NCBI GenBank assembly: GCA_052144935.1
Contig: JBKQPR010000083.1
Coordinates: forward strand, 1-7,912
Origin: JOPF133 sp052144935
Lineage (GTDB): Bacteria > Acidobacteriota > Terriglobia > Bryobacterales > Bryobacteraceae
DNA: 7,912 nt
Reading direction: 5' to 3'
Part shown: piece after piece, positions 1-7,208 of the stretch
How the letters are laid out: every line of letters begins with the position of its first letter
Numbering within the stretch: position 1 is the stretch's first letter
Notes under the pieces: generated by a model
The model's database searches: none
The model's input: the letters and a program-made list of their open reading frames with translations, nothing else
Told to the model about the DNA's origin: nothing
Position numbers and translations under genes: made by a program

Positions 1-589
<589 letters not shown>

Positions 590-1116
590 GCGGCGTATTG
601 GGAGGCCGACACGTTCGTACCTTCCGGCGCCGAACTGCACAACCAGCTTGTGGAGTTGTGGACGGATCGGCCCAACCGCATAACGGCCGATGGCTTCGAT
701 CGGTTGTATGCCGTCAATACTCGCGCACCGGCCCTGATCATGGCCGAGTTCGCGCGCAGGCACGTGGAGCGCGGCGCGCGGTGGGGCCGGATTATCAACG
801 TAAGCACGGCGGGCGCGGAGCGTTTCCCGTCGGAGATCTCCTACGGCGCGAGCAAGTATGCGCTGGAGAGCTACACCAGGAGCGCCGCCATGGAGCTCGG
901 CAAGTTCGGCATCAACGTCAACGTAGTGTCGCTGGGACCCGTGCAAACCGGATGGATCACCGCCGAGGTGGAGCGAGCCATCCTGCCCACGATTCCTCTC
1001 GGCAGAATCGGGAATCCCGAAGATGTCGCCGATGTGGTCGTCTTTCTGGCTTCGGAGCAGGCCCGTTGGGTGACTGGACAGAAGATCTACGTGGGCGGCG
1101 GACACGGCATGTGAGC

Positions 1117-3939
1117 CTACTCGCAGCGCAGCGCCGCCAGGGGGTCGATGCGGAGCGCTTTGCGGGCCGGAATCCAGATGGCCAGCGCGGCGGAGGCGGC
1201 CAGCAGCAGAGGGATGCCGCCCAGGATCAGCGGATCGGCGGGGCGTACCCCCCATATGGCGAACGCGAGCAGGCGCGCCATGCCCAAGGCGGGGATCATT
1301 CCCACGGCCAGGCCGGCGCCGGCGGTCCACAAGCCCTGCCGGAAGAGTGCGGCCAACACGCTGCGCGGGGAAGCGCCCAGCGCGGTGCGGATGCCGATCT
1401 CGCGGGTCTGGCCGGCGACCGCGTAGGCTGTAACGCCGTAGATTCCCGCGGCGGCCAGCACCAGCGCGATGGCGCCCAGAACCCCCATCAGGGCCGCCAT
1501 GTAGGCGAACACAAAAGCCTCCTGGCGGATCAGCGTGGCGAGGGTGGCGACGTTGTCGACGGGCTGCTCGCGGTCCACCGCGCGCAGAACGGCAGTGACC
1601 GCGGGAGCCAGGCGTAGCGGGTCGCCGGAGACGCGCAGGCCGAGGTTCATGTCGTGGACAGGCGCCTGGAGATAGGGCAGGTAGACGATCGAGCGCGGCT
1701 GGGAATCCATCACGCTGTGGACGATGTCTCCCACCACGCCGGCGATGGTGATCCACGGGCCGCTTTCGCCCAAGCGAATCCGCTGGCCGAGCGGCGAACG
1801 GGCGGGCCACCAGCGGCGCGCCATGCGCTCGCTCACGATGGCCACGCGCGGACTCTCGGGGCCATCGGTATCGCCGATGAGGCGGCCGGCGCGCAGCGGG
1901 ATGTGGAGCGCGCGGAAATAGTCGGTGCTGACGCTCTGGACCATCACGCTGGGCGGCCTCTCGGGCTGGCGGGCCTGGCCTTCGATGGCGAACGGCAGCG
2001 AGGTGGCGAAGCGGCTGAAGGGCAGGGCAGTCACTATCGAGGCCGACGTTACGGCGGGCAGTGCCCGGACGCGCGCCAGCACGTCGCGGTAGAAGCCGGC
2101 CACCTGGGCCGGTTCGGGGTAGCGGGTTTCCTCCAGGCGGAGACGGAGGGTCAGCATGGTGGAAGGATCGAGCGAGGCGCTGCCGGCCACTATCAGGGAG
2201 AAGCTCCGGACCATCAGGCCGGCGCCGGTGAGAAGGACCACCGCGAGAGCCATTTCGGCCGCCACCAACAGGCTGCGCAGCCGGCTGCCGCGGCGCGTCA
2301 ACCCTCCGCGGCCGCCCTCCTTCAAAGACTCGATGAGGTTGGGGCGCGAGCAACGCCAGGCAGGGGCCAATCCCGCCAGGATGCCGCTGGCGGCTGCCGC
2401 GGCGAAGGCCACTGCGAGGGCCCGCAGGCTCAGACCAATATCCTCCCAACCCGTCATGTAGCGGCGCATCTCGACGGGGACATTGGCCTTGATGGCCGCC
2501 AGGCCGAAGCGTGCGGCGATCAAGCCCAGGACCGCCGCGGCCAGCGCCAGCAGCAGGCTTTCAGTGACGAGTTGGCGGACGATGCGGCGGCGGCCCGCGC
2601 CCAGGGCGGCGCGCACGGCCACTTCCCGCCAGCGCCCCATCGAGCGCGCGAATTGGAGATTGGCCACATTGGCGCAAGCGATCAGCAGCACAAACAGCGC
2701 CGCGCCCATCAGCATGGCTTCGTAGACCGGGATGTAATCGCCTCCCATGTAGCGCGAGATCGGCCACGCGGCAAAGCGACGGCCGTGGTTCGAATCGGGA
2801 TGCTGCCGTTCGAGCTCCCGCGCGATGGCGGCCAGCTCGGCCGCGAATTGCGGTAGCGTGCGGCCGGGCTTCAAGCGGCCGGCCGATTCCAGGATCCCCT
2901 TGTCGCGCGAGCCGCGGTCGGCGGGCGTGAGCGCCAGGGGCATCCACAAGTCGCGCCAGGCGCGCGGAAACTGGAAGCCCGGAGGCATCACGCCGGCCAC
3001 CGTGTAGTTCTGGTTGTTGATGCGAATGGCTCGGCCCACGATGGCCGGATCGGCCGCGAAATGGCGGCGCCAGAGGTTATCGCTCATGAGCACCACGCGG
3101 TCGTGCCCGGGCTGGCCGCTATCGGCATCGAAGACGCGCCCGAAGGCGGGGGCCACGCCCATCACCTGGAAGAAATTGGGAGTCACGCGCGCCGCTTCTA
3201 CGCGCAGAGGCTCGCCGCCCGCGTCCACGATGCTGGCGGGGACCAGCATCCAGCTCGCCAGCGAGGTGAGCGAAGTCTGGGCGCGGGCGATATCGGCGAC
3301 ATCGGCGGGCGCGGCCGAAACCGGAAAGTGCGGATCGGGGCCTTGCTGCAAGACTATGGCGAGCTGCTCCAGGTGGGGCAGCGGGATGGGCCGCCAGAGC
3401 ACCGCATCGAACATGCTGAAGATGGCGGTGGTGGCGCCGATACCGAGTCCCAGAGTGAGGGCGCAGGTGAAGGCGAATCCGGGGCTGCGGCGAAGCTGCC
3501 GCGCGCCATAACGTAGGTCTTGCCAGACGGTTTCCAAACGCGCAAAAGTCCACATATCGCGGGATGTCTCCTTCCAGGCCGTGGCGTTGCCCAATTCGCG
3601 GCGCGCGGCGGCGCGGGCTTCCGCGGGCGGCATGCCTTCGGCCCGATGCTGCTCCTCGCGCATGGCGATATGGAAGGCCAGCTCGTCTTCCAGGTCGCGA
3701 TCCAAACGGCGGCGTCCGGCCAGCGCGCGCAACCGTAGCCACAGGGCGGTGACGGTTTCGCCGAGCAGGCCCTCGCGGAGGCGGGCGCGAAAGCCAACGA
3801 CGCGCGCAGTGGGGTGGGGTTGGTAGGCGAAAGCGCCTGCCCCACTTTTGCGGGCGAGCGAGCGCAAGCGCAGCCAGAGGGCGGCAATGGTTTCGCCGAA
3901 CAGGCCCTCGCGGGGGCGGGCACTCAGGCGGGTGCTCAG
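1117..3939 (-). CDS. ADOP-family (MacB/FtsX-type) large ABC permease
   Basis: This is a large membrane permease of the acidobacterial duplicated orphan permease type. Order of parts on the - strand: a charged cytoplasmic N-terminus (RRRLDRDLEDELAFHIAMREE, then AARRELGNA), RRSPGF and a first membrane segment (about 3490-3400), a MacB-like periplasmic core domain, a first FtsX domain with ACANVANLQFARS (about 2685-2641) and VRAALGAGRRR, then a second half repeating the plan and ending in a second FtsX domain with TREIGIRTALGAS (about 1405-1370) and IDPLAALRCE. No Walker motifs are present, so ATP must be supplied elsewhere; substrates of this family are not established. The start is uncertain. 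No ATG or GTG occurs in frame before the ATG inside AMREE (about 3660). CTG 3939 overlaps the PadR stop (CTGA) and is used here; TTG 3732 gives a more typical length (871 against 940 residues). The segment between them contains an internal duplication. The frame stays open upstream through PadR into the permease. Confidence 0.88.
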   Translation of the reverse strand: MSTRLSARPREGLFGETIAALWLRLRSLARKSGAGAFAYQPHPTARVVGFRARLREGLLGETVTALWLRLRALAGRRRLDRDLEDELAFHIAMREEQHRAEGMPPAEARAAARRELGNATAWKETSRDMWTFARLETVWQDLRYGARQLRRSPGFAFTCALTLGLGIGATTAIFSMFDAVLWRPIPLPHLEQLAIVLQQGPDPHFPVSAAPADVADIARAQTSLTSLASWMLVPASIVDAGGEPLRVEAARVTPNFFQVMGVAPAFGRVFDADSGQPGHDRVVLMSDNLWRRHFAADPAIVGRAIRINNQNYTVAGVMPPGFQFPRAWRDLWMPLALTPADRGSRDKGILESAGRLKPGRTLPQFAAELAAIARELERQHPDSNHGRRFAAWPISRYMGGDYIPVYEAMLMGAALFVLLIACANVANLQFARSMGRWREVAVRAALGAGRRRIVRQLVTESLLLALAAAVLGLIAARFGLAAIKANVPVEMRRYMTGWEDIGLSLRALAVAFAAAAASGILAGLAPAWRCSRPNLIESLKEGGRGGLTRRGSRLRSLLVAAEMALAVVLLTGAGLMVRSFSLIVAGSASLDPSTMLTLRLRLEETRYPEPAQVAGFYRDVLARVRALPAVTSASIVTALPFSRFATSLPFAIEGQARQPERPPSVMVQSVSTDYFRALHIPLRAGRLIGDTDGPESPRVAIVSERMARRWWPARSPLGQRIRLGESGPWITIAGVVGDIVHSVMDSQPRSIVYLPYLQAPVHDMNLGLRVSGDPLRLAPAVTAVLRAVDREQPVDNVATLATLIRQEAFVFAYMAALMGVLGAIALVLAAAGIYGVTAYAVAGQTREIGIRTALGASPRSVLAALFRQGLWTAGAGLAVGMIPALGMARLLAFAIWGVRPADPLILGGIPLLLAASAALAIWIPARKALRIDPLAALRCE
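3716..3786 (-). repeat. Direct repeat, copy 2 (ADOP 5' end)
   Basis: This 71-base block aligns without gaps to 3851-3921, with 60 identical positions counted by hand. The copies are 135 bases apart, exactly 45 codons, so the ADOP frame is kept. It encodes LREGLLGETVTALWLRLRALAG, against PREGLFGETIAALWLRLRSLAR in the upstream copy. The differences are mostly synonymous or conservative (I/V, F/L, S/A), which suggests both copies have been translated. This copy runs directly into the conserved ADOP N-terminus. Confidence 0.85.
3814..3845. repeat. REP/MITE-like hairpin element between the two repeat copies
   Basis: On the + strand, GTGGGG (3814-3819) pairs with CCCCAC (3840-3845) and TAGGCG (3824-3829) pairs with CGCCTG (3834-3839, one G-T pair). 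The loop is AAAG and there is a 4-base bulge, TTGG. A second GTGGGG overlaps just before it (3809-3814). The hairpin sits in the 64-base spacer (3787-3850) that separates the two direct-repeat copies and encodes KSGAGAFAYQPHPTARVVGF within the ADOP frame. Dispersed palindromes of this size are common in acidobacterial genomes; whether this one is multicopy cannot be seen from one window. Confidence 0.6.
3851..3921 (-). repeat. Direct repeat, copy 1 (ADOP 5' end, next to PadR)
   Basis: This is the partner of 3716-3786 (60 of 71 positions identical). It begins about 15 bases after the PadR stop and encodes the first version of the REGL.GET..ALWLRLR.LA segment. It may be the remnant 5' end of another ADOP gene, or one half of a duplication made when the intervening hairpin element arrived. 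Confidence 0.8.
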
Positions 3940-4277
3940 GCCGGTTCCATGATGCGCGCGATGGCCGCCACCAGGCGATTCCAGCGGGCTTTCTCCTCGA
4001 CCAGGTACTTGCGCCCCGCCGCGGTCAGGCGGTAATACTTCGCGCGGCGGTTGTTCTCCGAAACCCCCCATTCGGAGGCCAGCAGGCCGCGCAGCTCCAG
4101 CCGATGCAAGGCCGGATAGAGCGCCCCTTCCTCCACCCGCAGGGCGTCCTCCGAGGTCTGGTGAATATACTCCACTACCAGGTAGCCATGCATCGGCCCG
4201 CGGATCAGCGTCTTCAAGATCAGCATGTCCAGCGTTCCCGGCAGCAACTCGCCGGAGCTGGGCTTCGACTCCGCCAT
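3936..4277 (-). CDS. PadR-family transcriptional regulator (acidobacterial type)
   Basis: This is a 113-residue winged-helix DNA-binding protein. After a short N-terminal tail comes ELLPGTLDMLILKTLIRGPMHGY, the first helices of the PadR domain. It is followed by VVEYIHQTSEDALRVEEGALYPALHRLE (recognition helix region), GLLASEWGVSENNRRAKYYRLT (the wing) and a C-terminal helix GRKYLVEEKARWNRL that normally builds the dimer. Length and motifs match the acidobacterial PadR group, which is often found beside ADOP permeases. ATG 4277 has AAGGAG at 4290-4285, seven bases upstream, so the start is firm. The stop TGA (3938-3936) overlaps a possible CTG start of ADOP. PadR proteins are usually local repressors that release DNA on binding small molecules; here the natural target is the operon's own promoter, with a palindrome at 6851-6867 as candidate site. 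The long frame running through this gene in another phase is not a reason to doubt it. Confidence 0.96.
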   Translation of the reverse strand: MAESKPSSGELLPGTLDMLILKTLIRGPMHGYLVVEYIHQTSEDALRVEEGALYPALHRLELRGLLASEWGVSENNRRAKYYRLTAAGRKYLVEEKARWNRLVAAIARIMEPA

Positions 4278-4280
4278 AAG

Positions 4281-6057
4281 TCAGCTCCTTGATCCCGAGA
4301 CTGGTGACTGCGTCTCCGGGATCTTCATACAAAAGTTTGGCCTCGCCCCAACCCTCGCGGCGGGTGGCCCGCGCCTTCAGCCAGATGCCGGCGAAGCCCG
4401 CCAGGTAAATGGCGAACAGGGGCGCGAACCGCGCGGCGGTGGCGATTACCACGGTGAGGATGGGCACCACCGCTCCCAGCATGGCGATATACTGCCCCAG
4501 CACCGCCACCAGCGGCTTGCGGCCCGGCCGGTACGAGCAGGTGAAGGGAAGCTGCTGCCAGTTTTGAAACAGAATCTCGAAGATGATGAGCGACACGAGC
4601 ACCTGCAGGACGGTCATACGCAGGGCCGGCCAGACGCCCTCCACGCGCATCGCCACGGGCGCCAGAATCAGGTAGACGGGGGCGATGGCGTAGGCAATCA
4701 CGAAGCGCGCGACCGCCGCCATCCATGGCTTGCGGCACTGGCTTTCGTGCATCTGGAAAATCCAGTTGGCGGGCAGCTCGGCGGGGATCGACAGGGTGTG
4801 GCGCATGCCATTGAGCAGCACGATGGAGCAGGCCAGCGGCCAGAACAGCACCAGGAAACCGAGCGCCTCCTGCCAGCTTCCGTGCGAGCGCAGGAAGATG
4901 CGGCCATCGATGAGGGAGCTGTTCAGCATGATGGCGATGGCGCCGCCGATATAGGCCATCCACACCACGCGGTGCGTGCGGCTGCGCGCCAGGGTGCGGG
5001 CCATGAACTCGATGGCGGCCTGGCCGCGGGGGTCGCGAGACAGAAGACGCGGCAGAACGCCGGCGAAGCCCCACGGCAGCTTGCCCCGCGGCGCCAGGCT
5101 GACGGGCGCTTCCAGCAACAGGCTGCGGTAGCGGCGGTAACTGAGCAGGTACAAGAGCGCCGCCAGAGCCGCCGAGGCGGCCACTGCCGTGATGGCGCGG
5201 TGGGCCATGGCGAGATAGAACGGATCGGAATCGCCGAGGAGCGTTTCATGAAGGCCGGCGAACCATACCGGCGGGGCCCAGGCACCGAATCGGGGCAGGC
5301 TGGCGATGGTGGCAGGTCCCCAGTTCTTGATCGACCAGCTTTCGAGGCCGGCCAACAGAAACACGCCCACCAGCGCGCCCTGCACGTAGGACGAAGCCGT
5401 GGCGAACCAGCGGCGCGGCAGCGCGTTGAGCAGCGCGCCTTGCAGCGCCACCACCGAGAAGAACATGAAGAAGCAACCCAGCCCGCAGGCGGCAGCCTCG
5501 GCGGCGGCGTTCACCAGGTAGGACGGGTTCTTTTGCCAGCGCCCGCCGAATTCCAAGGGCGCGATGAGCGAGGGCAGCAGCACCATGGCCGCGACCACGG
5601 CGGCGGAGAAGAGCAGCACGGCCAGAAAGCGCGCGAGGAAGATCTGGCGCGGGCGCACCGGGAAGCCGGCCAGCGCCAGGTAATCGCGCGCGCCGGGAAA
5701 CAGCGACTGCCATTCCAAGAGAGCGATCAGCCCGGTGACCGCGAAGGCCACGACCAGCAGCGCGAGCTGGTCGGCCATGGCGGTGGCCAGGTAGGGCTCC
5801 GGCGAGGCCAGTTTCGACAAGTAGCGGTAGCGGGCGGCGTAATCCGCATTGAGCGTGCCTTCGCGGAGGAACACTATGCCGGCCGGGAGCATCATGGCGA
5901 AGAGGCCGATGGCCGCGGATTGCCATTGGCCGCGGGCCCCTTGGGGCGCACCCGGGGACCCGCCCCACTCGCCATCGAACATGCACGAGAGGAAGTGGCG
6001 CAGCAATTCGAATTTGCGGCCCCGGGTGCGGCAAAGACTGGGCCCCAGCCAGTTCAC
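4281..6057 (-). CDS. ABC-2-like transporter permease (probable 3' frameshift)
   Basis: This is an integral membrane protein of about 590 residues and the likely membrane partner of the ATPase encoded just upstream. It starts at GTG 6057, whose last two bases overlap the ATPase stop (GTGA), a typical translationally coupled pair. About eleven to twelve hydrophobic segments can be seen, for example LALLVVAFAVTGLIALLEW, FLARFLAVLLFSAAVVAAMV, VVWMAYIGGAIAIML, LVSLIIFEILF and a long C-terminal pair from LVAVLGQYIAMLG onward. There is no ATP-binding motif. I recognise the general ABC-2 exporter style but no named family, and the substrate is unknown. The frame does not stop at its expected end: it runs on through PadR in another phase. 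A TGA at 4283-4281, three bases before the PadR ATG, lies one base out of frame, so one extra base between about 4284 and 4320 would explain the lost stop. The end given assumes that stop. Confidence 0.82.
4291..4323 (-). promoter_or_regulatory. Stem-loop abutting the PadR ribosome-binding site
   Basis: The arms GATCCCGAGAC (4291-4301) and GTCTCCGGGATC (4312-4323) form an 11-pair stem with a single bulged base (C4316 or C4317) and a 10-base loop. In the mRNA (- strand) the stem ends exactly where AAGGAG, the PadR Shine-Dalgarno at 4290-4285, begins. It could affect PadR translation or upstream mRNA stability. No T-run follows, so it is not an intrinsic terminator. Confidence 0.5.
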
Positions 6058-6818
6058 GCCTGCATCACCTCGAGGATGTGCGCGGCCGCATGTTGCGGAT
6101 TCTGCTCGGTGGTCAGCTCGGCGAAGATGGCCTCCAGCGAAGGCTGGTGCATGCGCTCGCGAAGGTGGGCGATGGAATCGTGCGCGGCCACGCGGCCCTT
6201 GCGCAGGATCAGCACGCGCGTGCAGATTTTTTCGACCACTTCGAGAACGTGCGAGCTGTAGAAGATCATGCGCCCGCGGGCGGCCATTTCGCGGAGCAGC
6301 TCGCGCACCACCAGCGCGGTGGTGACGTCGAGGCCGGACATAGGCTCATCGAGCACCAGCACCTCGGGATTGCCGAGCAGCGCCGCGGAGAGCAGAATCT
6401 TCTGGCGCATGCCTTTGGAGTAAGAGGAGACGGCGCAATGGCGGTCGTCCCAGAGGCCGAAGAGGTGCAGGAACTCGCCGATTTTGGATTCCAGCGGGCG
6501 GTGCGGCATGCCGCGCAGGCGGCCGGCGAGCTGGAGATACTCGTGGCCGGAGAGGTACGGGTAGAGCTGCGGCTCTTCGGGGACGTAGCCCAGGCGGCTC
6601 TGGAAGCCGGGCAGGTCTTCGAGGATGCTGCGGCCGCCGAACCAGATTTCGCCTTCGCTCGGCTCGAGCAGGCCGATCATGATTTTGACGGTGGTGCTCT
6701 TGCCCGCGCCGTTGGGTCCCACGTACCCGAGGATCTCGCCGGGGGCGATTTGAAAGCTGACATTCTCGACGGCGGGGATGCCGTTATAGCGCTTGGTCAG
6801 CGCGCGGATTTCGAGCAT
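6054..6818 (-). CDS. ABC transporter ATP-binding protein
   Basis: This is a cytoplasmic ATPase subunit of an ABC exporter, 254 residues from ATG 6818. With that start the motifs are: Walker A GPNGAGKST (34-42), a Q-loop position occupied by Glu in YVPEEPQLYPYLSG (about 81), signature YSKGMRQK (133-140), Walker B VLVLDEP (153-159), D-loop SGLD (161-164), and H-loop SSH with His190. All catalytic parts are present. The pattern is that of ABC-2/drug-type exporter ATPases (CcmA-like), which pair with separate membrane proteins. ATG 6818 is preferred because GGAG lies six bases upstream (6828-6825). An in-frame ATG at 6854 adds 12 residues, lacks a ribosome-binding site and lies inside the palindrome at the presumed transcription start. 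The stop overlaps the permease GTG. The gene is first in the - strand operon. The exported compound cannot be told from sequence. Confidence 0.95.
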   Translation of the reverse strand: MLEIRALTKRYNGIPAVENVSFQIAPGEILGYVGPNGAGKSTTVKIMIGLLEPSEGEIWFGGRSILEDLPGFQSRLGYVPEEPQLYPYLSGHEYLQLAGRLRGMPHRPLESKIGEFLHLFGLWDDRHCAVSSYSKGMRQKILLSAALLGNPEVLVLDEPMSGLDVTTALVVRELLREMAARGRMIFYSSHVLEVVEKICTRVLILRKGRVAAHDSIAHLRERMHQPSLEAIFAELTTEQNPQHAAAHILEVMQA

Positions 6819-6850
6819 GGCGTTCTCCGTGGAAGGCTGCGATTTGCCTT

Positions 6851-6867
6851 CCATAAATCATTTATGG
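6851..6867. promoter_or_regulatory. 17-bp perfect palindrome, candidate PadR operator
   Basis: CCATAAAT and ATTTATGG are perfect 8-base inverted repeats around one central base. The AT-rich arms stand out from the GC-rich surroundings. The palindrome covers the expected transcription start of the ATPase-permease-PadR-ADOP unit, a classic repressor position. A dimeric winged-helix regulator encoded in the same operon is the obvious candidate to bind it, but that is inference; no second copy was seen in the window. Confidence 0.6.
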
Positions 6868-6869
6868 GA

Positions 6870-6898
6870 AGTATGAGACAAATTGGTGGGAAATGCAA
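6870..6898 (-). promoter_or_regulatory. Putative sigma-70-type promoter of the ABC/PadR/ADOP operon
   Basis: Read on the - strand there is TTGCAT (6898-6893), a 17-base spacer, then CATACT (6875-6870). The -10 matches TATAAT at 4 of 6 positions and the -35 matches TTGACA at 3 of 6. Initiation would fall around 6863, inside the palindrome and about 45 bases before ATG 6818. This is a prediction by eye with modest box matches; spacing and position are what make it credible. Confidence 0.45.
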
Positions 6899-7208
6899 GG
6901 GGGGAGTTGGTGGCGCGTGGGCCTACGGATACGCCGCCTCATGCGAGGTCTTCCGCGTCAGCTCTATCCAGATTCGCTCATACCATGTTCAGGCGGCATC
7001 TTCGCGACATGCATTGCTGGGAGTCGAGCGGGCATCTGGCCTGCCTCGATTAGAATTGCGATCCGATTATTCCCCGAGCCTCCTCGGCGTTGCGGCAATC
7101 GCTGTTGGCGCGAATTCTTCTGCGGGCTCCGGGCTTGAAGCTCTTCCTCCAGATCAGGTCTATGGCGATCCCGTGTTTTGATCTTTGTGTGTGGAGTAAA
7201 CTCATCTC
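6899..7208. other. Divergent intergenic region without a recognised gene
   Basis: These ~310 bases separate the operon promoter from the transporter gene. Open frames cross it on the + strand, but none has a recognisable protein, and the one closest to the transporter is in another phase. No tRNA, riboswitch or convincing intrinsic terminator was seen. The transporter promoter must lie here, but no box pair was good enough to report. Confidence 0.6.

Noticed and set aside
598..2856. Long + strand open frames at 598-1617 and 1654-2856
   Set aside because: Both are low-complexity shadows: the first overlaps the SDR in another phase and the ADOP 3' end, the second is antisense to ADOP. No protein family is recognisable.
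3354..3923. A GTG-started frame at 3923 as a possible ADOP start
   Set aside because: It is in another phase from the conserved ADOP sequence and its Pro/Ala/Arg/Ser-rich translation is not ADOP-like.
4225..6261. A 678-codon open frame on the + strand, antisense to the permease
   Set aside because: Its translation is rich in Gly, Gln, Arg and His without any domain, while the opposite strand encodes clear membrane segments. It is a GC-rich antisense shadow.
7074..7087. Small hairpin CCGAG-CCTC-CTCGG in the intergenic region
   Set aside because: Only five pairs and no T-run; such a stem is expected by chance in GC-rich DNA.
6078..7181. A 367-codon + strand frame crossing the ATPase gene and the intergenic region
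   Set aside because: It is antisense to a well-supported ATPase over most of its length, and the remainder has no recognisable domain.
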